Source: Negadavirga shengliensis
GTDB lineage: Bacteria > Bacteroidota > Bacteroidia > Cytophagales > Cyclobacteriaceae
Length of the DNA: 64,000 nt
Assembly: GCF_042652345.1 (NCBI RefSeq)
Contig: NZ_JBHSJJ010000002.1
Coordinates: forward strand, 248,001 to 312,000
Direction: 5' to 3'
The first letter of the stretch is position 1, and each line of letters starts with the position of its first letter. Below, piece after piece: positions 36,431 to 44,673 of the stretch. The position numbers and the translations under genes are program-made. The notes beneath the pieces were generated by a model that worked only from the letters and a program-made list of their open reading frames with translations, was not told the DNA's origin and did not search any database.

Positions 36431-37525
36431 TTATTTTGGTTTAAATTTGATGGTGATTTTATCCTTTTGCATCTTATACTCAAATCCTGAGGCATAACAT
36501 AATCCTTCCAACACGTTTGTCAGGGTCTCATTCTCAAACCTCCCGGAAAGCTTGACCGGAATAGGGGGCCTGTTAATGATTTCCACCTTCACACCATACC
36601 AGTTTTCCAATACCCTTACTGCCTCCTGCAAGGGGGTCTCCTGGAATATAATGGTCTTTCTGGTCCAACCCATCACAACTTCTTCATCAAAATGGCCCAA
36701 AGCGATCATCTGTGTAGGAAAATCGATTTTTAAAGCCTCCCCGGGCAGCAGGTTGATTTTCCGGGAGTGTTCCATGGCCACATCCACTTCTACCTTTCCA
36801 CTTAGAAGCGATATATCCAGGTTTTCTCCTTTGTAAGCTTTTATGTTAAAAGAAGTACCCAGTACTTTCGTCTTGATCTCGCCGATATGCACCACAAAGG
36901 GTCTAAGACTATCTTTGGCTACATTGAAAAATGCCTCACCTTCAAGAAAGACCTCCCTGGTGTTCTTTTCAAAATGTTTGATATACCTGATCTGGCTGGA
37001 TGAATTGAGCAAAACCACCGTACCGTCTGAAAGGGTTATCTGTGTCTTGATGCCCGGGGCAGTGGTTCTCTCCTCATATACCACCGGTATGTTGGTTTCT
37101 TCCTCTTGCTGTTCTTGGGTGAATGTCCAAAGTGTCCCCAATGTCAAAACGAAAAAAGATATAGTGGCCACTTTGAGCCATCGCATACCCATTTCCCCTT
37201 TGGGTCCTGTCTGTTTAGATTTTTCTATGACACTTTTGGATTGGAGGGGGATTATTTTACTTTCGCTTTCGTCCGCTTCGGGTAAACCGATATCCTTTTC
37301 TATGCTCTTCCACAATTGTGCATCCTCCTCCTCTTCCATTAAATGATTCTCAACCGAAAGGTGCCGTAAAATTTCCCGGCCTTTTTCTATTTCCCCCAAT
37401 TTAGAGGGATATTTGGCTAACAATTCCTCCCACATCAGATTGGAACCGGCATCCGGCCGAAGTATCCATTTTCTGAAAGAAGGGTCAAGCACAAAATCTT
37501 CTGCGGTATATTTGGATATATCCAT
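36431..37525 (-). CDS. FecR-type anti-sigma factor (PUL 2)
   Basis: I choose the ATG at 37525 because the protein then begins MDISKYTAEDFVLDPSFRKW, aligned with the PUL 1 FecR start; an upstream ATG at 37564 would add 13 residues. Of 364 residues, about 1-110 are cytoplasmic and 116-136 form one membrane helix (LKVATISFFVLTLGTLW). The periplasmic part has a FecR domain (TTAPGIKTQITLSDGTVVLL, GEAFFNVAKDSLRPFVV) and a DUF4974 end (FQETPLQEAVRVLENWYGV). It should restrain the sigma factor encoded at 37764 until SusC signals. A 238-bp gap containing only A/T-rich DNA separates the two genes. Confidence 0.94.
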   Translation of the reverse strand: MDISKYTAEDFVLDPSFRKWILRPDAGSNLMWEELLAKYPSKLGEIEKGREILRHLSVENHLMEEEEDAQLWKSIEKDIGLPEADESESKIIPLQSKSVIEKSKQTGPKGEMGMRWLKVATISFFVLTLGTLWTFTQEQQEEETNIPVVYEERTTAPGIKTQITLSDGTVVLLNSSSQIRYIKHFEKNTREVFLEGEAFFNVAKDSLRPFVVHIGEIKTKVLGTSFNIKAYKGENLDISLLSGKVEVDVAMEHSRKINLLPGEALKIDFPTQMIALGHFDEEVVMGWTRKTIIFQETPLQEAVRVLENWYGVKVEIINRPPIPVKLSGRFENETLTNVLEGLCYASGFEYKMQKDKITIKFKPK

Positions 37526-37763
37526 TGAAGCATTTTTCAGATTCAAGTATATAAGGAACGGCACCCTTAATATCTATCCAATAAAAATTTTTTTTTTTGA
37601 AAAAATACATTGTTTAAAACAAACAAGCTGAAGTATTGCGGATCAATCAAAAAAAACTTATCAATTAATGATATATTTAAAAAATAATCCTTTAAATTTT
37701 GAAGGCAACTGACTACCCCAGACTTTTCAGCAGGCAAACCATTTGATAGTTAAAGCCTACCTT

Positions 37764-38375
37764 TTATATCAGCATCATACCCAAAAAGAACGTAGGTGCG
37801 AGGTGCTTTTTAAGCCGGCCCAAAGCTTTCCATGCCAAGGTATAAACGGACTGAACATGGATGCCCATGATGTCAGAAACATCCTCATAAGATAATTCTT
37901 CAAAAAACAAGTACCTAATTACTTCTCTCTGTCTGCCCGAAAGCCCGGCGATGGCCTGAGAAACTTTTAGCCGCTTTGACTCATCTATCGCATCCTGACC
38001 ACTGGACACATCCTGATATTCTATGTATAACAAAGCCTCAAAATGGTCCAGTCCTTCTTCCCGATAACGCTTCTTGTCCTTTCCGATTTCTTTATGAATT
38101 TTATTGCTTAAACATTTGAACAAGTATCTTTTGACATTATCAGTAGCTTTGATACACTGGCGATAATGCCATACCTCCACGAATACATCATGGATACAAT
38201 CTTTGACAAAACCACGGTCAGGCTTGATGGTCATTCCCAGCTTAAACAGTTCTTTTGAGTATTTGCTGTATAGGGCTTCAAGGCCATACACATCGCCTTC
38301 TTTAACCAATTCCCACAAAGACAAATCACTGTGCTTCCCTGCGGGAAACTCTTCTTGATTTCTTTCAGACAGCAT
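37764..38375 (-). CDS. ECF sigma-70 factor (PUL 2)
   Basis: A 203-residue ECF sigma factor, the same length as its PUL 1 counterpart. Region 2: YGLEALYSKYSKELFKLGM and DCIHDVFVEVWHYRQ. Region 4: LSGRQREVIRYLFFEEL and SYEDVSDIMGIHVQSVYTLA. It also ends in a hydrophobic tail (LAPTFFLGMMLI). It should activate the FecR-SusC-SusD operon downstream. The paralogue differs at many region 4 positions, so separate promoter sets are plausible, but this was not tested. Confidence 0.95.
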   Translation of the reverse strand: MLSERNQEEFPAGKHSDLSLWELVKEGDVYGLEALYSKYSKELFKLGMTIKPDRGFVKDCIHDVFVEVWHYRQCIKATDNVKRYLFKCLSNKIHKEIGKDKKRYREEGLDHFEALLYIEYQDVSSGQDAIDESKRLKVSQAIAGLSGRQREVIRYLFFEELSYEDVSDIMGIHVQSVYTLAWKALGRLKKHLAPTFFLGMMLI

Positions 38376-38772
38376 AAGTTTTTGGATTTATCGCTTTCGA
38401 AAAATAAGTATTTTACGCGTAAAAACGAAAAAACATCTTCCAACATCATCTAGAAATGAAAGAATATTACACAACCTCTTTATTTTAAATAATAATTCCC
38501 CTCTCTTTCGCTTAAGCATAAATTTTCCAACGTATCCTGTCAAGATGACATTGTATGCCATCTTGACTTATTAGTACCCGGCACAACAGCCTCAATAACT
38601 CCGTAAAACCCATATGGAACTGGATTTGATAATGTTTTTATGGATTAACTGTAGCAATAATTTATCGGCATACGTCATTGAAGGTGACTCCGGAAAATGT
38701 AAAATCTTGAACAACCGGGGCTTTATAATTATCATTTGTCTTTGGATATATATTAGACCAACTATAAATCGA
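38376..38772. other. Divergent intergenic region with a dyad at 38539-38567
   Basis: This 397-bp gap lies between the PUL 2 sigma gene (minus) and the SPFH gene (plus). It contains GTCAAGATG and CATCTTGAC (38539-38547, 38559-38567) around an 11-base centre that itself pairs CAT with ATG. The dyad could be an operator or a hairpin. A reading frame upstream of the SPFH start is open back to 38614, but its translation (LIMFLWINCSNNLSAYV) has no family support. Confidence 0.55.
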
Positions 38773-39579
38773 ATGATGACTATGAAAACCAGGATGTTGT
38801 TACCGCTATTGGCTGTGATAATGCTTTTAACTGCCTGTGCACCGGGAGTGGTGAGACAAGGCGAAGTGGGTGTCAAAAGGAAATTTGGAAAACTTTCAGA
38901 TGAAATTTATGGCCCCGGGATGTACTTCTACAATCCTGTTTTTGCCAGATTCATTAAAACACCCGTAAGAACCAATAATCTGGAAGTATTTTTAAACCTT
39001 CCGAGTAAAGAAGGGCTTACAATCCAATCAGAAATTTCTATTCTTTACCGTGTACGGGAAAAGGACATACCCAAAGTAATCACCGAGGTGGGGGAAACCT
39101 ATGAGATGGATATGATACTGCCTGTTTTCAGATCAGCTGCAGCAGACATTTCCGCCAGGTTTATGGCCAAAGACATGCACACTGCCGAAAGGGCCACCAT
39201 TGAAAATGCCATCAAAGACAGAATGGATGAAGTGTTGGGACACCGGGGCTTTGAAATTGAATCTGTCCTGATGAAGAGCATCCGCATGCCTGCGGGTTTA
39301 AGCAGGGCCATAGAGGAGAAACTCACTGCCGACCAGGAAGCGCAAAGGATGGAATTTGTGCTGCAAAAGGAAAAACTGGAAGCAGAAAGGAGAAGAATTG
39401 AAGCAGAAGGTAAAAGGGATGCCCAAAAGATCATCGCGGAAGGGCTCACCAGGGAAATCATTGAATTGAGAAGCCTTGAAACATTATCGGACCTCGCAAA
39501 TTCCTCCAACACAAAAATCATTATCAGCGATGGAAAAACCCCCTATTTTGTTAACACGGGGGCAGATCCCAAACAATAA
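38773..39579 (+). CDS. SPFH/prohibitin-family lipoprotein
   Basis: I place the start at ATG 38773 (or 38782), because a lipoprotein signal follows at once (MLLPLLAVIMLLTACAPG); the frame is open further upstream without family support. About 268 residues: the SPFH domain (EVGVKRKFGKLSDEIYGPGM, IQSEISILYRVREKDIPKVI, RSAAADISARFMAKDM, ERATIENAIKDRMDEVLGHR) followed by a charged coiled coil (AQRMEFVLQKEKLEAERRRI). SPFH proteins oligomerise on membranes and often control proteases or organise membrane domains. Anchoring by a lipid rather than a helix is less common. The gene precedes the large protease fusion at 39669 by 89 bp and may be co-transcribed with it. Confidence 0.88.
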   Translation: MMTMKTRMLLPLLAVIMLLTACAPGVVRQGEVGVKRKFGKLSDEIYGPGMYFYNPVFARFIKTPVRTNNLEVFLNLPSKEGLTIQSEISILYRVREKDIPKVITEVGETYEMDMILPVFRSAAADISARFMAKDMHTAERATIENAIKDRMDEVLGHRGFEIESVLMKSIRMPAGLSRAIEEKLTADQEAQRMEFVLQKEKLEAERRRIEAEGKRDAQKIIAEGLTREIIELRSLETLSDLANSSNTKIIISDGKTPYFVNTGADPKQ

Positions 39580-39668
39580 GCAGACTTTAGGACCCCGGGA
39601 CAAGGGCTTTGTCACCGGGGCTGGTTTCGAAGGTTTTCTGGATGTTTGTGTAATCAAATGTTGTCAAA

Positions 39669-42600
39669 ATGAAAATGCGCAATTATGCTCAATCATTGGC
39701 CAGCGTTACCAGTACCTCTTTGTTCTTAACTTTCCTACTATGGAGTTTCGGTAATCAAGATTGCCAAGCCCAATATTTTGGGCGAAATAAACCCAAATAC
39801 AAAAAAGATGTGGCCTCTCTGGTGGAGTCTCCTCACTTTGATATCTACCACTATTTGGACAATGATTCCACCGCTAAAAGATTGGCTGAATGGCATGAAT
39901 GGTGGTATAGCCGGCACAGAACCGTTCTGGAAGATACCTTCCATACCAGAAACCCAATCATCTTCTACAACCACCATGTCGATTTCCAACAGACCACTGC
40001 AATAGAAAGCTTTATAGAAGTAGGAACAGGTGGGGTGACCGAAAGCCTCAAAAACCGTGTGGTAATGCCATATATGGAAACCCACGCACAAACATCCCAT
40101 GTCATTGGCCATGAAATGGTACACGCATTCCAATACCGGATACTCTCTAGTATAGACACTTTGGGGGTGGCCTCCATCAGGAATATCCCACTTTGGATGA
40201 TAGAAGGAATGGCCGAATACCTCTCCTTGGGCAGAAACCATCCCCATACCGCCATGTGGATGCGGGATGCCGTCCTGCATAACAATATCCCCACCTTAAA
40301 GCAAATGAGTCAAGGGCATGAATTTTTCCCCTATCGTTATGGCCACGCTTTTTGGGCCTATGTGACAGGTATTTGGGGAGAAGAAATCATCAAGCCGCTG
40401 TTTCTTACCTCCGCTGCTGTGGGATATGAAAGGGCCATTGAAGAAGTGTTGAAAATCACGGAAGAGGAATTTTCAAAAAGATGGGCGGACCAATTAAGAC
40501 AGCACTATACACCCTTAATGGCAGATACTACCGAAATGGTGGGAAGGGAATGGTTCACGCCTTCCAATGCAGGCCATCTCAATATTTCCCCTGTCTACAG
40601 CCCGGATGCCCGATACATGGCCTTCATATCGGAAAAGGAAGGGCTTTCGGTGGACATTTTTCTTGCAGAAACTGCAAGTGGAAAAATCATCCGGAAACTG
40701 TCCTCCGGCCTGGACAATTTCCATGTGGACGATTTCAACTTTATAGAATCTGTAGGCTCTTTCTCACCCGATGGCCGCCAATTCGCCTTTATAGTTTACA
40801 GTAAGGGCAAAAACCGGATTTTAATAGTGGAGGTAAAAAGCGGCATGACGATAAGGGAAATTGAAATTCCAGGCCTCAATGCTTTTAACCATATCAGTTG
40901 GTCTCCCAATGGACGTTATTTCGTAATGTCTGGAATGCAGAACGGCCAGTCTGATCTTTATTTATATGATATGGAAAGAAAAAGTCTGAGGCCCCTGACA
41001 AGTGATTATTATTCTGATGTGCATCCAGCATGGTCTCCTGATGGAAATTGGGTGGTGTTTTCTTCTGACCGGGGAGGCAAAAACGACCATGGAAGGTTTA
41101 TGTTTCAGGGATTTAATGTATGTCTTTTAGATATACATTCCGGAGAAATAGAAGTTTTGGACCTGTTTCCCGGGGCCGATAACCTCAATCCCCAGTTTTC
41201 CGTGGATGGAAACATGATTTACTTTTTGTCAGATGCTGATGGCTTCCGGGATTTGTATGAATACAGCCTGGTCCGCCACGAGGTGTTTAGACTTACCGGT
41301 TTTTTTACGGGAATCAGTGGGATCACTACCCTTGCCCCTGCCCTTACCGTTGCCAGAAACAATGGCTGGATCGCTTATTCTGTGTTCAGGAATGGGAAAT
41401 ATTCGATATACCGGGCAGATCCGGCTGATTTTTATGTAACATATAAAAATTCAAATGGCCAGGTCTCCGAACTTCATGCAGCCGTTCTTCCCCCCTCACA
41501 TAGTGTGCCGATAGTACGGGCTCAGGAACGGTTAAATGCGGCCTACAGCATGACCCGGGTTGCAGGTAACCACCAAGAGATCCTACCCAGGCCATTTAAA
41601 CACCGCTTTCAATTGGACTATATAGGGAATACCGGGGTGATCAACATCGCATCAGGAAGGTATACTTCCGCACTGGCAGGAGGTGTAAATGCATTATTCA
41701 GCGACATATTAGGAAACCACCAACTGTTCTCCGCTGTTTCTCTGAACGGTGAAATTTTTGATATCGGTGCCCAATTGGCCTATGTCAACCGGAAAAACCC
41801 CATCTTCTGGGGAGGGATTCTTTCGCACATTCCCTATCAATCCGCTTCATCTTCCATATTCCCTGACACCCTAATGGTGGCTGATGATCCCCTACCGGTA
41901 ACGAACATGGCCATTGATAGGTTAAGAACCTTCGAAACCAGAGCCGGAGCCTTTGGCATATACCCACTGTCAAAAGCACACCGCTTCGAAGCTGGGCTTT
42001 CCTTGACCCGGTACCATTTCAGATTGGACCGCATTAACAACTATTACTATCAGGGTTATATGGTAGCTGAATCCAGGGAAAAGCTCCCTTCTCCGTCCGG
42101 ATTCAATATGGGGCAGGTAAATGTGGCTTATGTAGGAGACAACAGTGTTTTTGGAACAGTGGGACCACTGAAAGGAAGACGTTTCAGATACGATGTGGAA
42201 AAATATTTCGGAGCGGCAAACTTCCATTCTCTATTGGCCGATTATAGGGAATATTACCGCATGAGACCCTTTACACTGGCATTTAGGGGATACCATTTCG
42301 GCAGATATGGGCAAGATGCCCAAAACGCCATATTACCCCCCTTGTATTTGGGCCAGCCTTCACTGGTAAGGGGTTTTACCGGCAATTCTTTTAACATGAA
42401 CAATGTCAACCTGTTTGGTGAATTTTCCCTCAACCAGTTGGTGGGAAACAAACTGCTGGTAGGCAATGTGGAATTAAGATTACCCTTTTCGGGACCGGAA
42501 CGGATATCCATGATCAAATCCAACTTTTTTCCAACCGAACTGGCCCTTTTTGTGGATTCAGGATTGGCTTGGGACAACAGGGGCATCATGAACCAACCCA

Positions 42601-42770
42601 TACCCGGTCAGGATCAATTTGAATATCGCCGCAGGCCGGTTGCCAGTGCCGGACTCTCTGTCAGAGCCAACCTGTTGGGATATATGGTGGTGGAATCCTA
42701 TTATGCCTTTCCCTGGCAAAGAAACCTGGGGGCGGGGGTGTTTGGACTTAATTTCCTGCCGGCTTGGTAA
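39669..42770 (+). CDS. Secreted zinc-metalloprotease-like / PD40 propeller / outer-membrane-barrel fusion
   Basis: A 1033-residue protein with a signal peptide (LFLTFLLWSFGNQDCQAQ). An N-terminal peptidase-MA-like domain carries HEMVH (148-152) and the downstream gluzincin helix WMIEGMAEYLS (Glu180/Glu183), so zinc binding is likely. A TolB/PD40 propeller follows at about 295-610: PVYSPDARYMAFISEKEG, SFSPDGRQFAFIVYSKG, SWSPNGRYFVMSGMQNG, AWSPDGNWVVFSSDRGG, QFSVDGNMIYFLSDADG. The C-terminal 400 residues look like a BamA/Omp85-type barrel (LYLGQPSLVRGFTGNSF, LLVGNVELRLPFSG, ALFVDSGLAWDNRG). It probably sits in the outer membrane with the protease outside or in the periplasm. Its substrate is unknown. 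Confidence 0.82.
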   Translation: MKMRNYAQSLASVTSTSLFLTFLLWSFGNQDCQAQYFGRNKPKYKKDVASLVESPHFDIYHYLDNDSTAKRLAEWHEWWYSRHRTVLEDTFHTRNPIIFYNHHVDFQQTTAIESFIEVGTGGVTESLKNRVVMPYMETHAQTSHVIGHEMVHAFQYRILSSIDTLGVASIRNIPLWMIEGMAEYLSLGRNHPHTAMWMRDAVLHNNIPTLKQMSQGHEFFPYRYGHAFWAYVTGIWGEEIIKPLFLTSAAVGYERAIEEVLKITEEEFSKRWADQLRQHYTPLMADTTEMVGREWFTPSNAGHLNISPVYSPDARYMAFISEKEGLSVDIFLAETASGKIIRKLSSGLDNFHVDDFNFIESVGSFSPDGRQFAFIVYSKGKNRILIVEVKSGMTIREIEIPGLNAFNHISWSPNGRYFVMSGMQNGQSDLYLYDMERKSLRPLTSDYYSDVHPAWSPDGNWVVFSSDRGGKNDHGRFMFQGFNVCLLDIHSGEIEVLDLFPGADNLNPQFSVDGNMIYFLSDADGFRDLYEYSLVRHEVFRLTGFFTGISGITTLAPALTVARNNGWIAYSVFRNGKYSIYRADPADFYVTYKNSNGQVSELHAAVLPPSHSVPIVRAQERLNAAYSMTRVAGNHQEILPRPFKHRFQLDYIGNTGVINIASGRYTSALAGGVNALFSDILGNHQLFSAVSLNGEIFDIGAQLAYVNRKNPIFWGGILSHIPYQSASSSIFPDTLMVADDPLPVTNMAIDRLRTFETRAGAFGIYPLSKAHRFEAGLSLTRYHFRLDRINNYYYQGYMVAESREKLPSPSGFNMGQVNVAYVGDNSVFGTVGPLKGRRFRYDVEKYFGAANFHSLLADYREYYRMRPFTLAFRGYHFGRYGQDAQNAILPPLYLGQPSLVRGFTGNSFNMNNVNLFGEFSLNQLVGNKLLVGNVELRLPFSGPERISMIKSNFFPTELALFVDSGLAWDNRGIMNQPIPGQDQFEYRRRPVASAGLSVRANLLGYMVVESYYAFPWQRNLGAGVFGLNFLPAW

Positions 42771-42912
42771 GGTCAAAAACAATCTGACTTATTCGGGGAA
42801 CAAAGCAGAAAATCATTGATGTTTCCCTGAAACACATTGCCTATTAAAGGTATAATTATGCCATCCCCTAAATACGGCTGAAACACAGTAAGGCCCAACG
42901 AGAGAATATACT

Positions 42913-43638
42913 TCATTTCTTCACAGGCGGCTTAGAGGGTCTTACCTCGATTTTACTGGGCAATGTCCTTGGATCCAGTTTAAACAAACTGACCACCATT
43001 TCCCCAATGTCCTCTATTTGTATTTTCCACGCATCCGCCTCGCTGACGTCACGGTTATTGAACCCGGTGGCCACTGAGCCAGGCATAATGGTACTCACCC
43101 TTACACCTTCTTGACGTAGGTCAAGCATTATGGCTTGGGTGAAACCGGTAAGACCAAACTTACTCGCATTATAAGCGGATCCTCCTGCAAAAAAATTGGT
43201 GCCTGCCAAACTGGAAATGGTAAGAAAAAACCCATTGGTGGCTTTCAAAGCTTCTACGGATGATTTGATGCTGTAAAACACACCGGTCAGGTTCGTATCA
43301 ATCGTTTCATGCCATTGCTCTGGGGTGAGTTCCTGTATGGGCGCAAAATGGCCGACCCCTGCATTGGCTACGTAAAAATCGAGTTTCCCCCATGCTCCCA
43401 AAACATCCTGCATGGCTTTCTTTTGGGAATCAAAATCCCGGACATCCATCTCAAGCGGCAATATTTCCCCGTGCCCCTTTGCTTTGTCCCTGATCTTCTC
43501 AGCTGCTTCCTGGGCCCGTCTAAGAGAACGGCTGGTGATGGCCACGTTTACACCCTCTGCCGCCAATGCAGCCGCTATGCCAAATCCTATGCCTGCATTT
43601 CCTCCCGTAATCAGGGCGGTTTTATTTACCAATGTCAT
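42913..43638 (-). CDS. Short-chain dehydrogenase/reductase
   Basis: A 241-residue classical SDR. The cofactor motif is TGGNAGIG near the N-terminus, followed by the Asn-Ala-Gly motif (YVANAGVGHFAP). The active-site Ser is in FLTISSLAGTNF and the YxxxK pair in SAYNASKFGLTGFT. Arg-rich SRSLRRAQEAAEK after the second strand suggests NADP preference. The family is close to 3-oxoacyl-ACP reductase-like and YdfG-like enzymes; the substrate cannot be named. It stands alone, converging on the protease fusion gene. A MITE-like element lies just upstream. Confidence 0.9.
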   Translation of the reverse strand: MTLVNKTALITGGNAGIGFGIAAALAAEGVNVAITSRSLRRAQEAAEKIRDKAKGHGEILPLEMDVRDFDSQKKAMQDVLGAWGKLDFYVANAGVGHFAPIQELTPEQWHETIDTNLTGVFYSIKSSVEALKATNGFFLTISSLAGTNFFAGGSAYNASKFGLTGFTQAIMLDLRQEGVRVSTIMPGSVATGFNNRDVSEADAWKIQIEDIGEMVVSLFKLDPRTLPSKIEVRPSKPPVKK

Positions 43639-43685
43639 ATAGTTTATATCTTGTTTCCGGATTAAAGATCATCATAAAAAATAAA

Positions 43686-43840
43686 AAAGACTGCCTCAAA
43701 AGTCTTTCACTGCGGCCGAAAACAATCCACCTGCATTTTAGTAGGCGCTGAACATGGGATAAGTCACCTTACCCCTTAAGTTCTTTGAATTTATCTATTG
43801 AATGTCTTGGCCAGTAAACTATGCTTTTGAGACAGCCTCA
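43686..43840. mobile_element. MITE-like element with imperfect terminal inverted repeats (about 155 bp)
   Basis: The left end reads CTGCCTCAAAAG.. CACTGCGGCC (43691-43716). The right end, on the other strand, reads GCTGTCTCAAAAG.. TTTACTGGCC (43837-43809). The outer 12 bases match in all but one position and a second matching block lies inside. There is no coding frame. The GCTGTCTCAAAAG end resembles termini of some Bacteroidota insertion sequences, so this is probably a non-autonomous remnant. No clear target duplication was seen. Confidence 0.55.
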
Positions 43841-43859
43841 CCCTTTGATTCAGGCTGTT

Positions 43860-44138
43860 CTATTTGGTTTTATCTTTGGCCTCAGACAACAGTTCCTTTC
43901 CCTTTGACTTGGTTTCCTCTGCTACCGACGCAATGTTTTTATTGATTTTATCTATTTTTTCATTCATTGCTTTAATAAGATGATTCACTTGACCATTGAG
44001 GTCATTCAAATACTCCTCTCCTTTTTTGGTCAGTTTTTTTCTTGTATCTTTTCCTTTTTCCGGAGCGATCAACAATCCTATCTGAACACCTATTGCCACT
44101 CCTGCCAGTGCGCTTAAAATTAATCTCGCTGATTTCAT
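43860..44138 (-). CDS. YtxH-domain protein
   Basis: A 92-residue protein. A single N-terminal membrane segment (RLILSALAGVAIGVQIGLLI) runs into the YtxH signature (APEKGKDTRKKLTKKGEEYL), followed by a charged amphipathic helix to the C-terminus (KINKNIASVAEETKSKGKEL). YtxH proteins are common small envelope or general-stress proteins of unknown mechanism. It has a candidate promoter at 44169-44199 and no operon partner. Confidence 0.88.
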   Translation of the reverse strand: MKSARLILSALAGVAIGVQIGLLIAPEKGKDTRKKLTKKGEEYLNDLNGQVNHLIKAMNEKIDKINKNIASVAEETKSKGKELLSEAKDKTK

Positions 44139-44168
44139 AATATGCTAATTTAGAGGTTTAAATAATAG

Positions 44169-44199
44169 AAAATATAATAAAAACGTACCACTTTCACAA
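44169..44199 (-). promoter_or_regulatory. Candidate Bacteroidota-type promoter for the YtxH gene
   Basis: On the minus strand TTG (44199-44197), a 20-base spacer and TATATTTT (44176-44169) match the -33/-7 consensus TTG / TAnnTTTG with one mismatch, about 30 bases before the ATG. This is a pattern match only. Confidence 0.45.
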
Positions 44200-44328
44200 G
44201 TGAAGAACTTTTTTAAGATGGCAGCAACTTCTATACCAAAAAGGGCAATTTTTTTAAGACTTCCAACTATTTATATCAACCTTTGTCATTAAGCTTTTCT
44301 GATTCTTCATAAATTTAAAGGTCAAAAC

Positions 44329-44570
44329 ATGAAATCGAGCATGACGAGATCGTCACACGGAGGGATGATTATCTATCATGCGAGATTCTCCCGGATCAAG
44401 TCCCCCGAAACCAGTTTGGGGCAGGCTGGGACAGGCTATATGACCATTGAAAAACAATTATAATCATATGAAATCGAGCATGACGGAATCGTCACAAACT
44501 GGGATGATTATCTATCATGCGAGATTCCATATGGCCTATTGAGAAAAAATTATAATCATATGAAATAAAC
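44329..44570. repeat. Two tandem copies of a dispersed intergenic repeat
   Basis: Copies at 44329-44388 and 44468-44527 share ATGAAATCGAGCATGACG, then GTCACA, GGGATGATTATCTATCATGC and GAGATTC; the period is 139 bp. The shared lead-in AACAATTATAATCATATG or a close variant precedes or follows each unit. A third copy with the same lead-in (TGACCATTGAAAAACAA) lies at 15361-15474. The 535-bp gap 44139-44673 holds no gene apart from this. Confidence 0.8.
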
Positions 44571-44673
44571 CCAGGTCTTAGAAACTTTAGGGTCTTAATT
44601 GAAATAAAAATTAATTGGCGTGTCGCCCGTTTTTTTGTTTAATTGCAGGGAACATCATTTATTTCCAAGCAAA

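Noticed and set aside
38614..38772. 53-codon upstream extension of the SPFH gene
   Set aside because: The later ATG at 38773 is followed at once by a lipoprotein signal. The extension lacks family support and would bury that signal.
44329..44527. CRISPR array
   Set aside because: Only two tandem units of about 60 bases at 139-bp spacing, with internal dyads and a third copy elsewhere. There are no regular spacers and no cas genes.
44620..44673. GTG start for the AIM6-like gene
   Set aside because: The ATG at 44674 gives a normal signal peptide; the extra 18 residues do not resemble an export signal.
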